Assembly (NCBI RefSeq): GCF_007489275.1
Contig: NZ_VLNR01000016.1
Location: forward strand, 1-64,000
From: Aquimarina algiphila
GTDB lineage: Bacteria; Bacteroidota; Bacteroidia; Flavobacteriales; Flavobacteriaceae
DNA length: 64,000 bases
Reading direction: 5' to 3'
Of the stretch, positions 35,959-44,099 are shown piece by piece. Within the stretch, counting starts at the first letter, position 1. Every line of letters begins with the position of its first letter. Position numbers and translations under genes: made by a program. The notes beneath the pieces were generated by a model that saw only the letters and a list, made by a program, of their open reading frames with translations, was not told the origin of the DNA and did not search any database.

Positions 35959-36258
35959 ATGAAAACAGTTTTTGAATACACTAATGTAAGTGCAAGTAAT
36001 AGATTAGAATCTTTTACAGAAGAAAAATTAAGCAATCTGGCTAATAAATATCCTTTTATTATACGAGGAGATATATTTTTCAAAAAAGAAAATAGAAGTG
36101 ATGAAACTGGTCATGTTTGTGGTATCCGCCTAAGTGCTCCAGGTCCCAGACTATTTGCATCATCAGACGAAAAAAGTTTTGAAGAAGCTATTGCAGAAAC
36201 AATAAGAGATCTAAACGACCAACTTGAAAGAAGAAAAGATAAGATGTCAACTTATTAA
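35959..36258 (+). CDS. Ribosome hibernation factor HPF/RaiA-like
   Basis: 99 residues of the HPF/YfiA fold (short form without C-terminal dimer domain): a strand-helix start (MKTVFEYTNVSASNRLESFTEEKLSNLANKY), middle strands and an end EEAIAETIRDLNDQLERRKDK. Such factors sit in the ribosomal mRNA channel and shut ribosomes down in starvation. The place between a transporter and a DJ-1 gene suggests use in stress. Sequence differs from the main HPF, so it may be an accessory copy. Confidence 0.82.
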   Translation: MKTVFEYTNVSASNRLESFTEEKLSNLANKYPFIIRGDIFFKKENRSDETGHVCGIRLSAPGPRLFASSDEKSFEEAIAETIRDLNDQLERRKDKMSTY

Positions 36259-36284
36259 GACAAGATAAATTAAAGGAATTAACT

Positions 36285-36965
36285 ATGGAATTTTTATTTG
36301 TATTAACGTCTCACAATAAGCTTGGAGATACTGGAGAAAAAACAGGGTTTTGGGTTGAAGAATTTGCCTCTCCTTATTACTATTTAGTGGATAAGGGAGT
36401 TCAAATTACAATCTCATCACCAAAAGGAGGTCAACCTCCTATAGATCCGAGTAGCGACAAGCCAGAAAATCAAACAGAGGCTACTAAACGCTTTCATAAT
36501 GATCAAGAATTAAAGGAAAAACTGAGTCAAACTCTTAAACTTTCTAAAGTAAATGAGAAGGATTACGATGCAGTATTTTATCCTGGCGGCCATGGTCCTT
36601 TATGGGATCTTTGTAATAATCAATACTCTATAAATCTAATACGATCATTTTATGAAAACAACAAACCCACAGGTCTCGTATGTCATGCTCCGGCTGCTCT
36701 AAAAAACGTTAAAACAACTAATGGTGAATATTTGGTTAAAGGAAAAAAAGTTACTGGCTTCACTAATAGTGAAGAAGCTGCGGTAGAACTGACCGATGTA
36801 GTGCCTTTCTTGGTAGAAGATATGTTAAAGGAACATGGTGCTACCTTCAGCAAAACTCAAGATTGGCACTCCTATTCAGTACAAGATGGAAACCTAATAA
36901 CAGGACAAAACCCAGCATCATCAGAAGAGGTAGCTGAAAAATTATATCATCTCTTGAAAAATTGA
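36285..36965 (+). CDS. DJ-1/PfpI family protein (Hsp31/HchA-like)
   Basis: 226 residues, cytoplasmic. The cysteine elbow reads GLVCHAPAAL with Cys133 and His134, the acid partner is Glu26 in VEEFASPYYY, and YPGGHGPLWDL (99-109) is the usual glycine-rich loop. This fits the Hsp31-like branch, which acts as glyoxalase III (methylglyoxal to lactate) and holding chaperone. It closes the operon begun by the nitroreductase and is followed by a strong terminator. Confidence 0.88.
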   Translation: MEFLFVLTSHNKLGDTGEKTGFWVEEFASPYYYLVDKGVQITISSPKGGQPPIDPSSDKPENQTEATKRFHNDQELKEKLSQTLKLSKVNEKDYDAVFYPGGHGPLWDLCNNQYSINLIRSFYENNKPTGLVCHAPAALKNVKTTNGEYLVKGKKVTGFTNSEEAAVELTDVVPFLVEDMLKEHGATFSKTQDWHSYSVQDGNLITGQNPASSEEVAEKLYHLLKN

Positions 36966-36990
36966 TTCTTTAACTACCAATACTATCTTT

Positions 36991-37028
36991 AAATAAAATG
37001 CAGGAATATTGAATCCTGCATTTTATTT
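36991..37028 (+). terminator. Intrinsic terminator of the nitroreductase operon
   Basis: A 15-bp perfect stem (36991-37005 with 37014-37028) with an 8-base loop, followed by an A/T-rich tail, 26 bases behind the DJ-1 stop. Confidence 0.8.
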
Positions 37029-37388
37029 AAAAGATTAGTTCATTCGGTTTGGTGGTAAAAAGAAAAGTGCTGTAAACGTTGTTTTACAAACACTTAAGAC
37101 TTAAGGTTAATTGCTTGTTATTTTTATTTCCCTATTCTCATCTTTATGTCTTCCTATTTTCTCTGGCTATACTAACTTTACTTTTGCCTATAGTGAGAAA
37201 ATATTATATTAGCTACTTTGTCTTCGCTCTTATACAATATTAATTCTACTACTATATTTTGAAGGTTTACAACTTTTTTACAGTTTTAAGAAGTATTTTC
37301 TATCTGAGCAGTTTTTCTTTGCTATAGCCTCTCTCTGGTAGCGCTTCGTTGAACCTCTAATTTTATACTTAATTATTTCTATCTTAAT
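37029..37388. other. 360-base region without a recognised gene
   Basis: T-rich and pyrimidine-biased on the plus strand. One 21-codon stretch (37041-37103) reads RFGGKKKSAVNVVLQTLKT before a stop and looks like the tail of some coding sequence, but it has no start and I cannot place it. No hairpin with U-run and no repeat stands out. It could hold decayed DNA between the operon end and the mscS-like gene. Confidence 0.4.
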
Positions 37389-38249
37389 TTATTGTTCTTT
37401 TTTTAATGTGTTTTGCAATTCCATAGCATTTGAAAGTATACGAATTTCTCTCTGTGGAAATGGTATTGATATACCCTTATCTTCAAAACGCTTTTTAGTT
37501 TCTTCAATAGTGTAGAAATGAACTGCCCAAAAATCTTCATTTGACGCCCAATAACGTAAAGATAATGTTACTGCGCTATCCCCTAAATCAGAAACATAAA
37601 TTTCTGGCACAGGGTCTTTCAAAACTTCTTCCTGACTATTAATTAAATCAAGTAATATATCTTTTGCTTCTTTGATGTTACTAGTATAAGATATTCCAAT
37701 ATCAATTTTATCACGTCGTATTCCTTCAGAAGAGTAGTTTACAATATTATCATTAGATAATTTCCCATTCGGAATAATTGCTAATTGGTTACCAAAAGTG
37801 TTAAGTTTGGTAGTAAAGATGGAAATCTCTTTTACGGTTCCCGATATTCCTTGTGCTTCAATAAAATCACCTATCTTAAAAGGTTTGAAAAACAGAATGA
37901 GTACGCCTCCAGCAAAGTTTGCAAGAGAACCTTGTAACGCAAGCCCAACAGCTAATCCTGCTGCTCCTAAGATAGCAACTAAAGAAGAGGTTTGAACACC
38001 TAATTGAGTAATCACCAAAATTAGTAATAGTATTTTGAGTCCAATACTAATGATTTCATATAAAAAGTTCTCTAAGGTTTCATCATAATCTTTTTTCTGA
38101 AAAAATTTACGAAGCATTCGGCTAAAAATATTAATTACCCACATTCCCACAAAAAGAATCACAATAGCAGAAATCAATCCAGGGATAAAATCCCAAATCC
38201 ATTCTACAAATTGTTTCCAATTTTCTTTTGTTAGTCCTAATTTTTCCAT
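37389..38249 (-). CDS. Small mechanosensitive channel, MscS family (first copy)
   Basis: 286 residues: N-terminal helices (about 13-45, 60-85), the pore helix with AILGAAGLAVGLALQGSLANFAGG (alternating Ala/Gly as in MscS TM3), then the beta domain (FKIGDFIEAQGISGTV, GNQLAIIPNGKLSNDNIVNYS) and C-terminal alpha/beta part ending near IPFPQREI. It opens under membrane tension to release solutes after hypo-osmotic shock. A second MscS-type gene lies at 48845. Confidence 0.92.
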   Translation of the reverse strand: MEKLGLTKENWKQFVEWIWDFIPGLISAIVILFVGMWVINIFSRMLRKFFQKKDYDETLENFLYEIISIGLKILLLILVITQLGVQTSSLVAILGAAGLAVGLALQGSLANFAGGVLILFFKPFKIGDFIEAQGISGTVKEISIFTTKLNTFGNQLAIIPNGKLSNDNIVNYSSEGIRRDKIDIGISYTSNIKEAKDILLDLINSQEEVLKDPVPEIYVSDLGDSAVTLSLRYWASNEDFWAVHFYTIEETKKRFEDKGISIPFPQREIRILSNAMELQNTLKKEQ

Positions 38250-38298
38250 AATATAATTTCAAAAAGTGTTTAATAATTTATGTGTTCCAAAAGTAATG

Positions 38299-38320
38299 AA
38301 ATTGATAAGCTTATCAATTT
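38299..38320. repeat. 22-bp perfect palindrome
   Basis: AAATTGATAAG followed directly by CTTATCAATTT (38299-38320), overlapping the last codon of the gene 38319-38777 and 50 bases before the start of the mscS-like gene on the same strand. It may be a dimeric operator for that gene; no U-run follows. Confidence 0.6.
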
Positions 38321-38777
38321 AAAAAACCAGCTGCGACTCAAAAGGCTTTGACCACTTTGATACTCTATCCACTGCAGGAATAAGTGTAGCAAAAACTTCA
38401 AATTTTCTGGTATATATCGAAGTATTGTCTTGTAGTTTCCCTAGTTTGATCTTCATGGGTATTTTAATACTCATATTTTTTTTGTTTGCATCTTCTGATC
38501 TTATCAAAACACTTTCCTTGCATAAGAAATCATCCCTCCGTTCATTTCTGACTACTCGTAATACTTTGGTATCATCCCAATTTGAAATCAATACAGGAAC
38601 ATCTTTGATTCCGTGAACATCATATACAAAAAGATGTAATAAATACTCCATATTTCCAGAAATATCTAATGGATGAAATTCTATTTCGGTTTTTACGATT
38701 ATTCTATTTGTTTTGGTATCATCTACCGCAACATATTCTGGAATTTTGTCAAGGGTTACTTCTGTTATCTTTGCCAT
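38319..38777 (-). CDS. Hypothetical beta-rich protein
   Basis: 152 residues, no signal peptide, no membrane helix, mostly predicted strands (EIEFHPLDISGNMEYLLHLFVYDVHG, SIKIPMKIKLGKLQDNTSIYTRKFEVFATLIP). It ends SKWSKPFESQLVF. The family is not known to me. Its start lies 21 bases behind an attenuator-like hairpin, and its stop lies inside a perfect palindrome, so expression is probably regulated at both ends. The mscS-like gene follows on the same strand. Confidence 0.65.
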   Translation of the reverse strand: MAKITEVTLDKIPEYVAVDDTKTNRIIVKTEIEFHPLDISGNMEYLLHLFVYDVHGIKDVPVLISNWDDTKVLRVVRNERRDDFLCKESVLIRSEDANKKNMSIKIPMKIKLGKLQDNTSIYTRKFEVFATLIPAVDRVSKWSKPFESQLVF

Positions 38778-38798
38778 ATCAAAATTATTTTAAAATTA

Positions 38799-38834
38799 AA
38801 AATGAGGATTGAATAATTCCTGAATCCCCATTTT
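38799..38834 (-). terminator. Terminator or attenuator hairpin ahead of the gene at 38777
   Basis: On the minus strand a 12-bp stem with one wobble (38834-38823 with 38810-38799) is followed by U-rich DNA, then within 21 bases by the start codon. It may end the short membrane-protein transcript (38978-39130) or act in the leader of the next gene. Confidence 0.5.
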
Positions 38835-38977
38835 GAAAAAATCACTCACACTTAAACACACTTATCGAACTATTATTGGCTCGCCAAGGGTTTTATTTTT
38901 CTATCTTGTTTCAAGATTTTTCAAAGAACTTTGCAATTTATACAATAATTAAATTCTATTCAATAACTAACTGATGA

Positions 38978-39130
38978 TTAAAAGAATTCTAAAAATACTC
39001 CTGAAGCAATAACTCCTATAATTAACAAAATCAATACTAGCACAATAAATTTTGTTCCTATTGTTGTCTTTGTATTTTTCTGAAAAATATAGTCTCTTCT
39101 TTCTTCGTCTTCTTCTTTTACAAATTTCAT
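38978..39130 (-). CDS. Small membrane protein
   Basis: 50 residues: a charged N-terminus (MKFVKEEDEERRDYIFQKNTK) and one hydrophobic helix (about 26-46) ending FLEFF. It lies 21 bases downstream of the aldehyde dehydrogenase gene on the same strand and is probably co-transcribed with it. No family recognised. Confidence 0.5.
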   Translation of the reverse strand: MKFVKEEDEERRDYIFQKNTKTTIGTKFIVLVLILLIIGVIASGVFLEFF

Positions 39131-39151
39131 TTTTGTTTATTTTAATTAATA

Positions 39152-40513
39152 TTATTTTATGTAAACTGTTTTCTTATTTACAAATTCCAAAATACCTTCT
39201 CTGGAAAGCTCTCTACCATATCCTGAAGCCTTAGTACCACCAAAAGGTAATCTTGGATCTGATTTTATCATTTCGTTGATAAAAAAAGTACCATCCTCAA
39301 CATGATCAATTTGTTTTTTTGCTTCTTCAACATTTTGTGTAAATAACATAATACCCAATCCAAAAGTAGATTGGGATGCCAACTTAAAAGCATGATCTCT
39401 ATTTTTTGCTCTAATTATGGCAGCTACAGGACCAAAAATTTCTTCATCAAAAGCTGGCATTCCTGATTTTACATTGATAAGAATAGTAGGTTCAAAAAAT
39501 GTATTATTTCTTCTATTGCCTACTAATACTATAGCTCCTTTTTCTATAGATTCATCAATTTGTCGTTGTACTTCTTCTACAAGATCAATCCTTGCCAATG
39601 TACCTAGTTCAGTTTTAGGATCTAATGGAGCCCCAAATTTTATATTTTTTAATGCTTCTTTAAATTTTTCTAAGAAATTGTCATAAATCTCATCCACTAC
39701 AATAAAGCGTTTAGCCGCAATACAACTTTGACCTGCGTTTTGCATTCTGGCTTTTACAATAGTATCCATATACTTATCAAGATCTGCATCTTCCCATACA
39801 ATACAAGCATTATTACCTCCCAATTCTAATACTGTTTTCTTAAGGTTTTTTCCTGCTATTTCAGCAATAGTACGACCAGCTTTTTCGCTTCCGGTAAGGC
39901 TCACTGCCTTCACTATATCATTTTCTATTATCTTTTCTATTTGTTTATGACTAGCAAGTAAAGTTTGAAAACAACCCACTGGGTATCCAGAGGCTTCAAA
40001 AAGATCCTGAATGGCCAAAGCACATCCTGTGACATTATTTGCATGTTTCAATATAGCTGTATTTCCTGCTGTTATAGTTGGAATGGCAAAGCGCATTACC
40101 TGCCAGAAAGGATAATTCCAAGGCATGACAGCCAAAATACATCCTAAAGGGTCATAACTAATAAAGCTTTCTTTTGCCTCTGTTTCTATAAGTTCATCTG
40201 CAAGAAATTGTTCTGCATTTTTTTCATAAAAATCAATTAACCTAATGCATTTTTCTATTTCTGCAACACTTTCCCGATAAGGCTTACCCATTTCAATGGT
40301 AATTAAGTTTGCATATTCTTTTTTTTGTTGATTCAACACGTCAGCCAATTTTTGCAAAAGTCTGGTACGGTTCTGTAATGATTGTTTTTTCCACTTTAGA
40401 AATACTTCCTCAGATTTATGTAGTGAAGTATCAATTTCTTTGTCTGTAAACAAGGTGTATTTTTTTAAAACTTCTCCTGTAAAAGGATAAGTTGTTGTGA
40501 TTGTATTTGCCAT
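39152..40513 (-). CDS. NAD(P)-dependent aldehyde dehydrogenase (succinate-semialdehyde type)
   Basis: 453 residues, the short GabD-like form. The catalytic Cys264 stands in AGQSCIAAKRF, the general-base Glu in VLELGGNNACIV, and VSLTGSEKAGRTIA is the NAD-binding loop; the end has PFGGTKASGYGREL. The enzyme oxidises aldehydes such as succinic semialdehyde to acids and removes toxic aldehydes. The residue after LELGG is Asn where most SSADH-like proteins have Ser. Divergent from the YtxH cassette. Confidence 0.9.
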   Translation of the reverse strand: MANTITTTYPFTGEVLKKYTLFTDKEIDTSLHKSEEVFLKWKKQSLQNRTRLLQKLADVLNQQKKEYANLITIEMGKPYRESVAEIEKCIRLIDFYEKNAEQFLADELIETEAKESFISYDPLGCILAVMPWNYPFWQVMRFAIPTITAGNTAILKHANNVTGCALAIQDLFEASGYPVGCFQTLLASHKQIEKIIENDIVKAVSLTGSEKAGRTIAEIAGKNLKKTVLELGGNNACIVWEDADLDKYMDTIVKARMQNAGQSCIAAKRFIVVDEIYDNFLEKFKEALKNIKFGAPLDPKTELGTLARIDLVEEVQRQIDESIEKGAIVLVGNRRNNTFFEPTILINVKSGMPAFDEEIFGPVAAIIRAKNRDHAFKLASQSTFGLGIMLFTQNVEEAKKQIDHVEDGTFFINEMIKSDPRLPFGGTKASGYGRELSREGILEFVNKKTVYIK

Positions 40514-40630
40514 TTGATGTCTTTTAGCTACTTATCAAAGATAGATCGAGAACAATAAAAGGATGAACGCTTTTGATATAAATGTTAGTTCGTTTGCCTA
40601 AAAATCATATCCGTTAACATCCTTACGGTT

Positions 40631-40666
40631 TGAGTTAAAGCTTACAGCTATTTTTGATGAATTTTG
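40631..40666 (+). promoter_or_regulatory. TGAG-type promoter of the YtxH cassette
   Basis: TGAGTTAA (40631-40638) lies 27 bases (counted from GAG) before GAATTTTG (40659-40666), a TAnnTTTG box with one mismatch. The ATG of ytxH follows 34 bases later. The place of the usual minus-33 TTTG is taken by TTAA. Confidence 0.5.
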
Positions 40667-40700
40667 TAGTAAATATTTTATAAACTAAAAAACAAAAACA

Positions 40701-41030
40701 ATGAGTAATAATGGTAATACATTTTTAGGAATTATAGCAGGAACCGCAATTGGTGCTACTTTAGGTATATTGTTTGCCCCTGATAAAGGAGTAAATACAA
40801 GAAGAAGAATAGCAGATGAAGCGCAAGCAACAAAAGATCATTTAGCAAGAGAGGCCTCTAATCTTCAACATCAAATTACTAATACTATGTCTACTCAAAA
40901 AGAAACATTAGATACCAAAATTGAATCTCTAGTTTCTGATGCAAGTTATAAAGCAGACGATGTAATTACCTCTCTTGAAAAAAAATTAAGTGAGTTGAAA
41001 GCCAAGAACAAAAAATTACAGAAATCGTAA
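40701..41030 (+). CDS. YtxH domain-containing protein
   Basis: 109 residues: one N-terminal glycine/alanine-rich hydrophobic helix with LGIIAGTAIGATLGILFAPDKG (the YtxH signature, ending in the LFAPxxG turn), then a long charged coiled coil. Bacillus YtxH belongs to the general stress proteins of the SigB regulon. It is the first of three overlapping or closely spaced genes (YtxH, holin-like, DUF6327), driven by a TGAG-type promoter. Confidence 0.88.
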   Translation: MSNNGNTFLGIIAGTAIGATLGILFAPDKGVNTRRRIADEAQATKDHLAREASNLQHQITNTMSTQKETLDTKIESLVSDASYKADDVITSLEKKLSELKAKNKKLQKS

Positions 41031-41377
41031 TGGGAGTGATTAACGCAATAAATGAAACGTCAAACAAAGCATTTGATGCTGGAGAAACTTATGTTAAGGC
41101 TTCCCAGGAATATTACAAACTAAAAGCTTTCCAGCAACTGGCGAGAGCATTTTCATTTTTAAGCAAGTTGGCCATTATTGGTGGCTTGCTTTTTCTAGCA
41201 TTAATTTTTTTGACTGTATCCGGAGCAATTTGGTTGGGTCAATTTATCGGCAGTACTGCATTAGCCTGTTTGGTAATGGCTGTAACTCTTTTTGTTTTTA
41301 CTGGAATATCATATCTTTTACGTAAAAAAATTGACAAAAACATTATAAAAAAAATGTCTGAAGAATTTTTTGATTAA
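41030..41377 (+). CDS. Holin-X-like small membrane protein
   Basis: 115 residues with two membrane helices (about 42-66, 72-96) after an amphipathic start, resembling the phage-holin-like (Holin-X/YqjE) family of cell-envelope stress proteins rather than a true phage lysis gene: there is no phage DNA around. It overlaps the YtxH stop by one base (TAATG). Function unknown; E. coli YqjE lies in a comparable cassette with the membrane-bound ribosome-anchor protein YqjD. Confidence 0.75.
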   Translation: MGVINAINETSNKAFDAGETYVKASQEYYKLKAFQQLARAFSFLSKLAIIGGLLFLALIFLTVSGAIWLGQFIGSTALACLVMAVTLFVFTGISYLLRKKIDKNIIKKMSEEFFD

Positions 41378-41381
41378 CCTT

Positions 41382-41585
41382 ATGAAAAAAACATACACCT
41401 CTTTTAAAGAGATAGAACAAGACTTACGTAAACTGAATTTACAACGTCAGATATGTCTAGAAGAAATGAAACTTCTGAGATCTGAGTTCAAAGATGATTT
41501 ACAACCGTATCAATGGGTTTCTACAATACTCAGTGCAGTAAAAAAATATGGAATCTTCTATTTAATCAAAAGGCTCTTTAAATAA
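41382..41585 (+). CDS. DUF6327 family protein
   Basis: 67 residues from the ATG at 41382; a TTG at 41370 would add four residues and overlap the previous gene. The start MKKTYTSFKEIEQDLRKLNLQRQI followed by a helix and a hydrophobic-basic end (IFYLIKRLFK) matches the flavobacterial DUF6327 family, regularly found third behind YtxH and a holin-like gene. It is probably membrane-peripheral and may resemble YqjK of E. coli in position. Confidence 0.7.
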   Translation: MKKTYTSFKEIEQDLRKLNLQRQICLEEMKLLRSEFKDDLQPYQWVSTILSAVKKYGIFYLIKRLFK

Positions 41586-41590
41586 TATAA

Positions 41591-42655
41591 TTATGACACG
41601 CCCACAAATTCTTCTATAGGCAATTCAGTTCTGTTTTTAAAATCATTGGGACTGATATCATACTTTTCTTTAAAAATTTTCGAAAAATAGCTTCTACTAC
41701 TAAATCCAATTGAATAAACAATCTCTGAGATATTCATATCAGTAGTTCGTATCAAATCTCTAGCAGCTTCTAATCGCACGTGACGAATATATTCTGTTAC
41801 TGTCCTGGCATATAACAACTTAAACCCTTCCTGAAGCTTAGCTTGTGGTAACCCTGTTTCTTCTGAGAGTTGTTCTAAAGAATAATCTTTGGCTACATCT
41901 TTGATAATTTTCTTAGCCAAACTTCTAATTAATCTTAATTCTCTTTTTAAAAGTGTTGTTGGAAGTACTTCTTCTTTCATAGCACGATCATGTTGTTGAA
42001 TATGCATAGACAAAATTTGGTAAATCATACCTTCTATTTGTAATATACGTATCATTCCTTTTTGTTTTATTTTTCGCAAAGCACCTATCTGATCAGCTAG
42101 TTTAAGATTAAAGGTACCAAAATATGCGAAAGCTTTCTCGTGATCTTCATCCATAAAAACCTTATATAGTTTTTCATTAAGCTGTGATACATTATTGAGC
42201 CTTTTTTGTAGATATTTTTTCCTGGCAATTTGTATTACATTAATTTCTAATTTCTCCTCCTTTGGAAAATAGCCATAGTTATGTCCACCATCTCGACTAG
42301 TAATAATCACGGATTGAAACTGTTCTAAAGTATGTATCTCTTTTTGGTATCCAAAACGATGTCCACAATGTCCCGTAAGACAATATGCAAAATGTATAGG
42401 ATTATACTCTGAAGCATCCATAACTAGTACAAATTCTTTATGAAATATAATATCATACTCTAACAAATTGACTCCCCAGTCAAATGTAATAAACCGAATC
42501 GTACCGTGCGCATTTAAGTTATTAACTGTGAGCATATATTCTCCCCATCTCTCTTCAATTTTCCCTCCTATAATATCCTGAATTTGCCTAACGGTACCCT
42601 CAGTATCTTTAGCCGTGATATTAATCTCTATTGCAGTCGTTGGTTCAGCGTACAT
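41591..42655 (-). CDS. AraC-family regulator, paralogue 1
   Basis: 354 residues. The C-terminal 100 residues hold two helix-turn-helix units (YSLEQLSEETGLPQAKLQEGFKLLY; NISEIVYSIGFSSRSYFSKIFKEKY). The first 120 residues are a beta-rich sensor (EERWGEYML, GTIRFITFDWGVNLLEYD) also seen in the regulators at 55429, 57942 and 59139, and the middle is helical. Its own promoter carries the TGAG motif with a perfect TATTTTTG box, so it may regulate itself and the nearby stress genes. The ligand is unknown; two Cys and two His (CLTGHCGHRFG) in the sensor might bind metal. Confidence 0.88.
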   Translation of the reverse strand: MYAEPTTAIEINITAKDTEGTVRQIQDIIGGKIEERWGEYMLTVNNLNAHGTIRFITFDWGVNLLEYDIIFHKEFVLVMDASEYNPIHFAYCLTGHCGHRFGYQKEIHTLEQFQSVIITSRDGGHNYGYFPKEEKLEINVIQIARKKYLQKRLNNVSQLNEKLYKVFMDEDHEKAFAYFGTFNLKLADQIGALRKIKQKGMIRILQIEGMIYQILSMHIQQHDRAMKEEVLPTTLLKRELRLIRSLAKKIIKDVAKDYSLEQLSEETGLPQAKLQEGFKLLYARTVTEYIRHVRLEAARDLIRTTDMNISEIVYSIGFSSRSYFSKIFKEKYDISPNDFKNRTELPIEEFVGVS

Positions 42656-42697
42656 AGTAAAATGATTTTGAATGTGAAAAACTGTCTAAAGTAATTT

Positions 42698-42733
42698 CAA
42701 AAATAATAAACAAAAAATGTTTTTCTGCTCTCA
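42698..42733 (-). promoter_or_regulatory. TGAG-type promoter of AraC paralogue 1
   Basis: On the minus strand TGAGAGCA (42733-42726) stands 27 bases (from GAG) before TATTTTTG (42705-42698), an exact TAnnTTTG box, 43 bases before the start codon. The four bases after TGAG differ from the other copies. Confidence 0.5.
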
Positions 42734-42786
42734 TTTTTTAAAGATTTTGTTAATATACATATAAAAATGAGGTATTACTAGTTTTA

Positions 42787-42848
42787 TTAACTACATCAAA
42801 TTAAAAAGACTCCCTTCTTAAGGAGTCTTTTTAATTTGATGTAGTTAA
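42787..42848. terminator. Very long (27-bp) bidirectional hairpin
   Basis: 42787-42813 pairs perfectly with 42822-42848 over 27 bases, loop of 8. The core GACTCC/GGAGTC with flanking A- and T-runs is a normal terminator, but the perfect stem goes on for 15 more pairs. It lies behind the secreted-protein gene (minus strand) and ahead of the AraC promoter. Confidence 0.8.
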
Positions 42849-42863
42849 AATATTACTTTTTTA

Positions 42864-43331
42864 TTAGATAGAATCAAATTCATCAACAAAGAAGAAGTCT
42901 TTATCTTCATTATTCACAAAATATACTCCTTCCCCAAATATATATTCTACGTTTTTCTTATCTACTATCACCTTGAAGCCTCTTTCTGTTGGTTTCAATT
43001 CAAAACTATCATTAGCGTCTTTGGTATATCTTAATACAATATACTTATCATAATCGCTATACATATCATTATCTACATATATTAGTTTTGTTACCTCTTG
43101 AGGAGAAGTTTGTCTGTCTTGATTTAACTTCCCTTTGTCAGATTCATCTAATATAACTTTAGATCTTCCAGTTTTATACACAGTGATTCTATATGGTATG
43201 GTCTTACCATCTTTTTTAAAATTGAACGTTTTAGTAGTTCTTGTTTTTATAATTTGTGTGTTATCCTGCGCAATAACACCCGTCATAGTAAAAGTAATTA
43301 GTAGCGTAATTAAAAAATTTATCGTTTTCAT
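42864..43331 (-). CDS. Hypothetical secreted protein
   Basis: 155 residues with a cleavable signal peptide (cut near GVIAQ-D). The mature part is a small strand-rich, highly charged domain (TKTFNFKKDGKTIPYRITVYKTGRSKVI) and ends ...FFFVDEFDSI. The family is not recognised. It follows dps (second copy) by 35 bases on the same strand and may be in its transcript, which starts at the TGAG-type promoter at 43979. A huge hairpin follows. Confidence 0.6.
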   Translation of the reverse strand: MKTINFLITLLITFTMTGVIAQDNTQIIKTRTTKTFNFKKDGKTIPYRITVYKTGRSKVILDESDKGKLNQDRQTSPQEVTKLIYVDNDMYSDYDKYIVLRYTKDANDSFELKPTERGFKVIVDKKNVEYIFGEGVYFVNNEDKDFFFVDEFDSI

Positions 43332-43366
43332 TTTATAAGTTTTAAAAAAGTTATTATTTCTTTATA

Positions 43367-43873
43367 TTATACTTGCTTGATCATACTTGTATCTAATTGA
43401 TCAGATGTATTCTTTGACCAGGCATTTAACATCCAACTCGATTTTTCTAACTCTCCGATATAAGCCCCAATCATATCAATAGTTCCTTCATCTGTTACCT
43501 CTTCGGCATGCATTAGTATAATACGCATTTGGGCTAATATTTTTTTATGATCCCTTAGAAGTTCTTCTACCATTTCTGTATCTTTCATTAATGGTATAAT
43601 CTCTTCTACTGTAGCCATTTTTATATATTCTTTAAATTGGCTTACCGGGTGATGCTGTAATGTTAAGATACGCTCTGCAATTTCATCTATCTTGATTTTA
43701 GCATCATTATATAATTCTTCAAATTTATTATGAAGATCAAAGAAGTTTTTTCCTAAAATATTCCAGTGGAAACCTCTTAATTTTTGATAGTATATATTGT
43801 AATCAGCTAAAAGTATATTTAACTCTAGTACAACGGGCAAAAGCTTTTTCTCATTCATGTTCAAATAATTCAT
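43367..43873 (-). CDS. Dps family ferritin (second copy)
   Basis: 168 residues (or 163 from the Met at 43858). Ferroxidase residues are kept: FHWNILGKNFFDLHNKFEELY with His36, His48 and Glu52, then KIDEIAERIL. It differs clearly from the copy at 32676 in its N-terminus and lacks the lysine-rich start, so DNA binding may be weaker. Its promoter has the TGAG motif as a full palindrome. Dps shells store iron and remove peroxide. Confidence 0.92.
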   Translation of the reverse strand: MNYLNMNEKKLLPVVLELNILLADYNIYYQKLRGFHWNILGKNFFDLHNKFEELYNDAKIKIDEIAERILTLQHHPVSQFKEYIKMATVEEIIPLMKDTEMVEELLRDHKKILAQMRIILMHAEEVTDEGTIDMIGAYIGELEKSSWMLNAWSKNTSDQLDTSMIKQV

Positions 43874-43943
43874 AGCAATTTTTTTAAAATTAATAATATA
43901 TTGAAGTCGAACAACAGGATTACATTACCCTTTTTGTTCTGTA

Positions 43944-43979
43944 CAAAGATACTTTGAGCAAAAGGGCATCTTTTGCTCA
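43944..43979 (-). promoter_or_regulatory. TGAG-type promoter of second dps, with palindromic operator
   Basis: On the minus strand TGAGCAAAAG (43979-43970) and CTTTTGCTCA (43964-43955) form a perfect 10-bp inverted repeat with 5 bases between. The exact TAnnTTTG box TATCTTTG (43951-43944) begins 27 bases after GAG. The start codon is 71 bases farther on. Confidence 0.65.
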
Positions 43980-44099
43980 TATACTATTTATCTTAACTCT
44001 ATTGTAATGAAGGTGCTTTATAGAAGTATAATTAAGCTTACTTAAAATGTTCTTAATATTATATTCTAAAAAATTTATGAAAGTAACACATAAGAATTA

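Noticed and set aside
37041..37103. Short frame RFGGKKKSAVNVVLQTLKT
   Set aside because: No start codon, only 21 codons, and no family that I can name with confidence.
41030..41377. Holin-like gene as sign of a prophage
   Set aside because: No phage structural, lysis or integrase genes are near; the YtxH-holin-DUF6327 trio is a stress cassette in flavobacteria.
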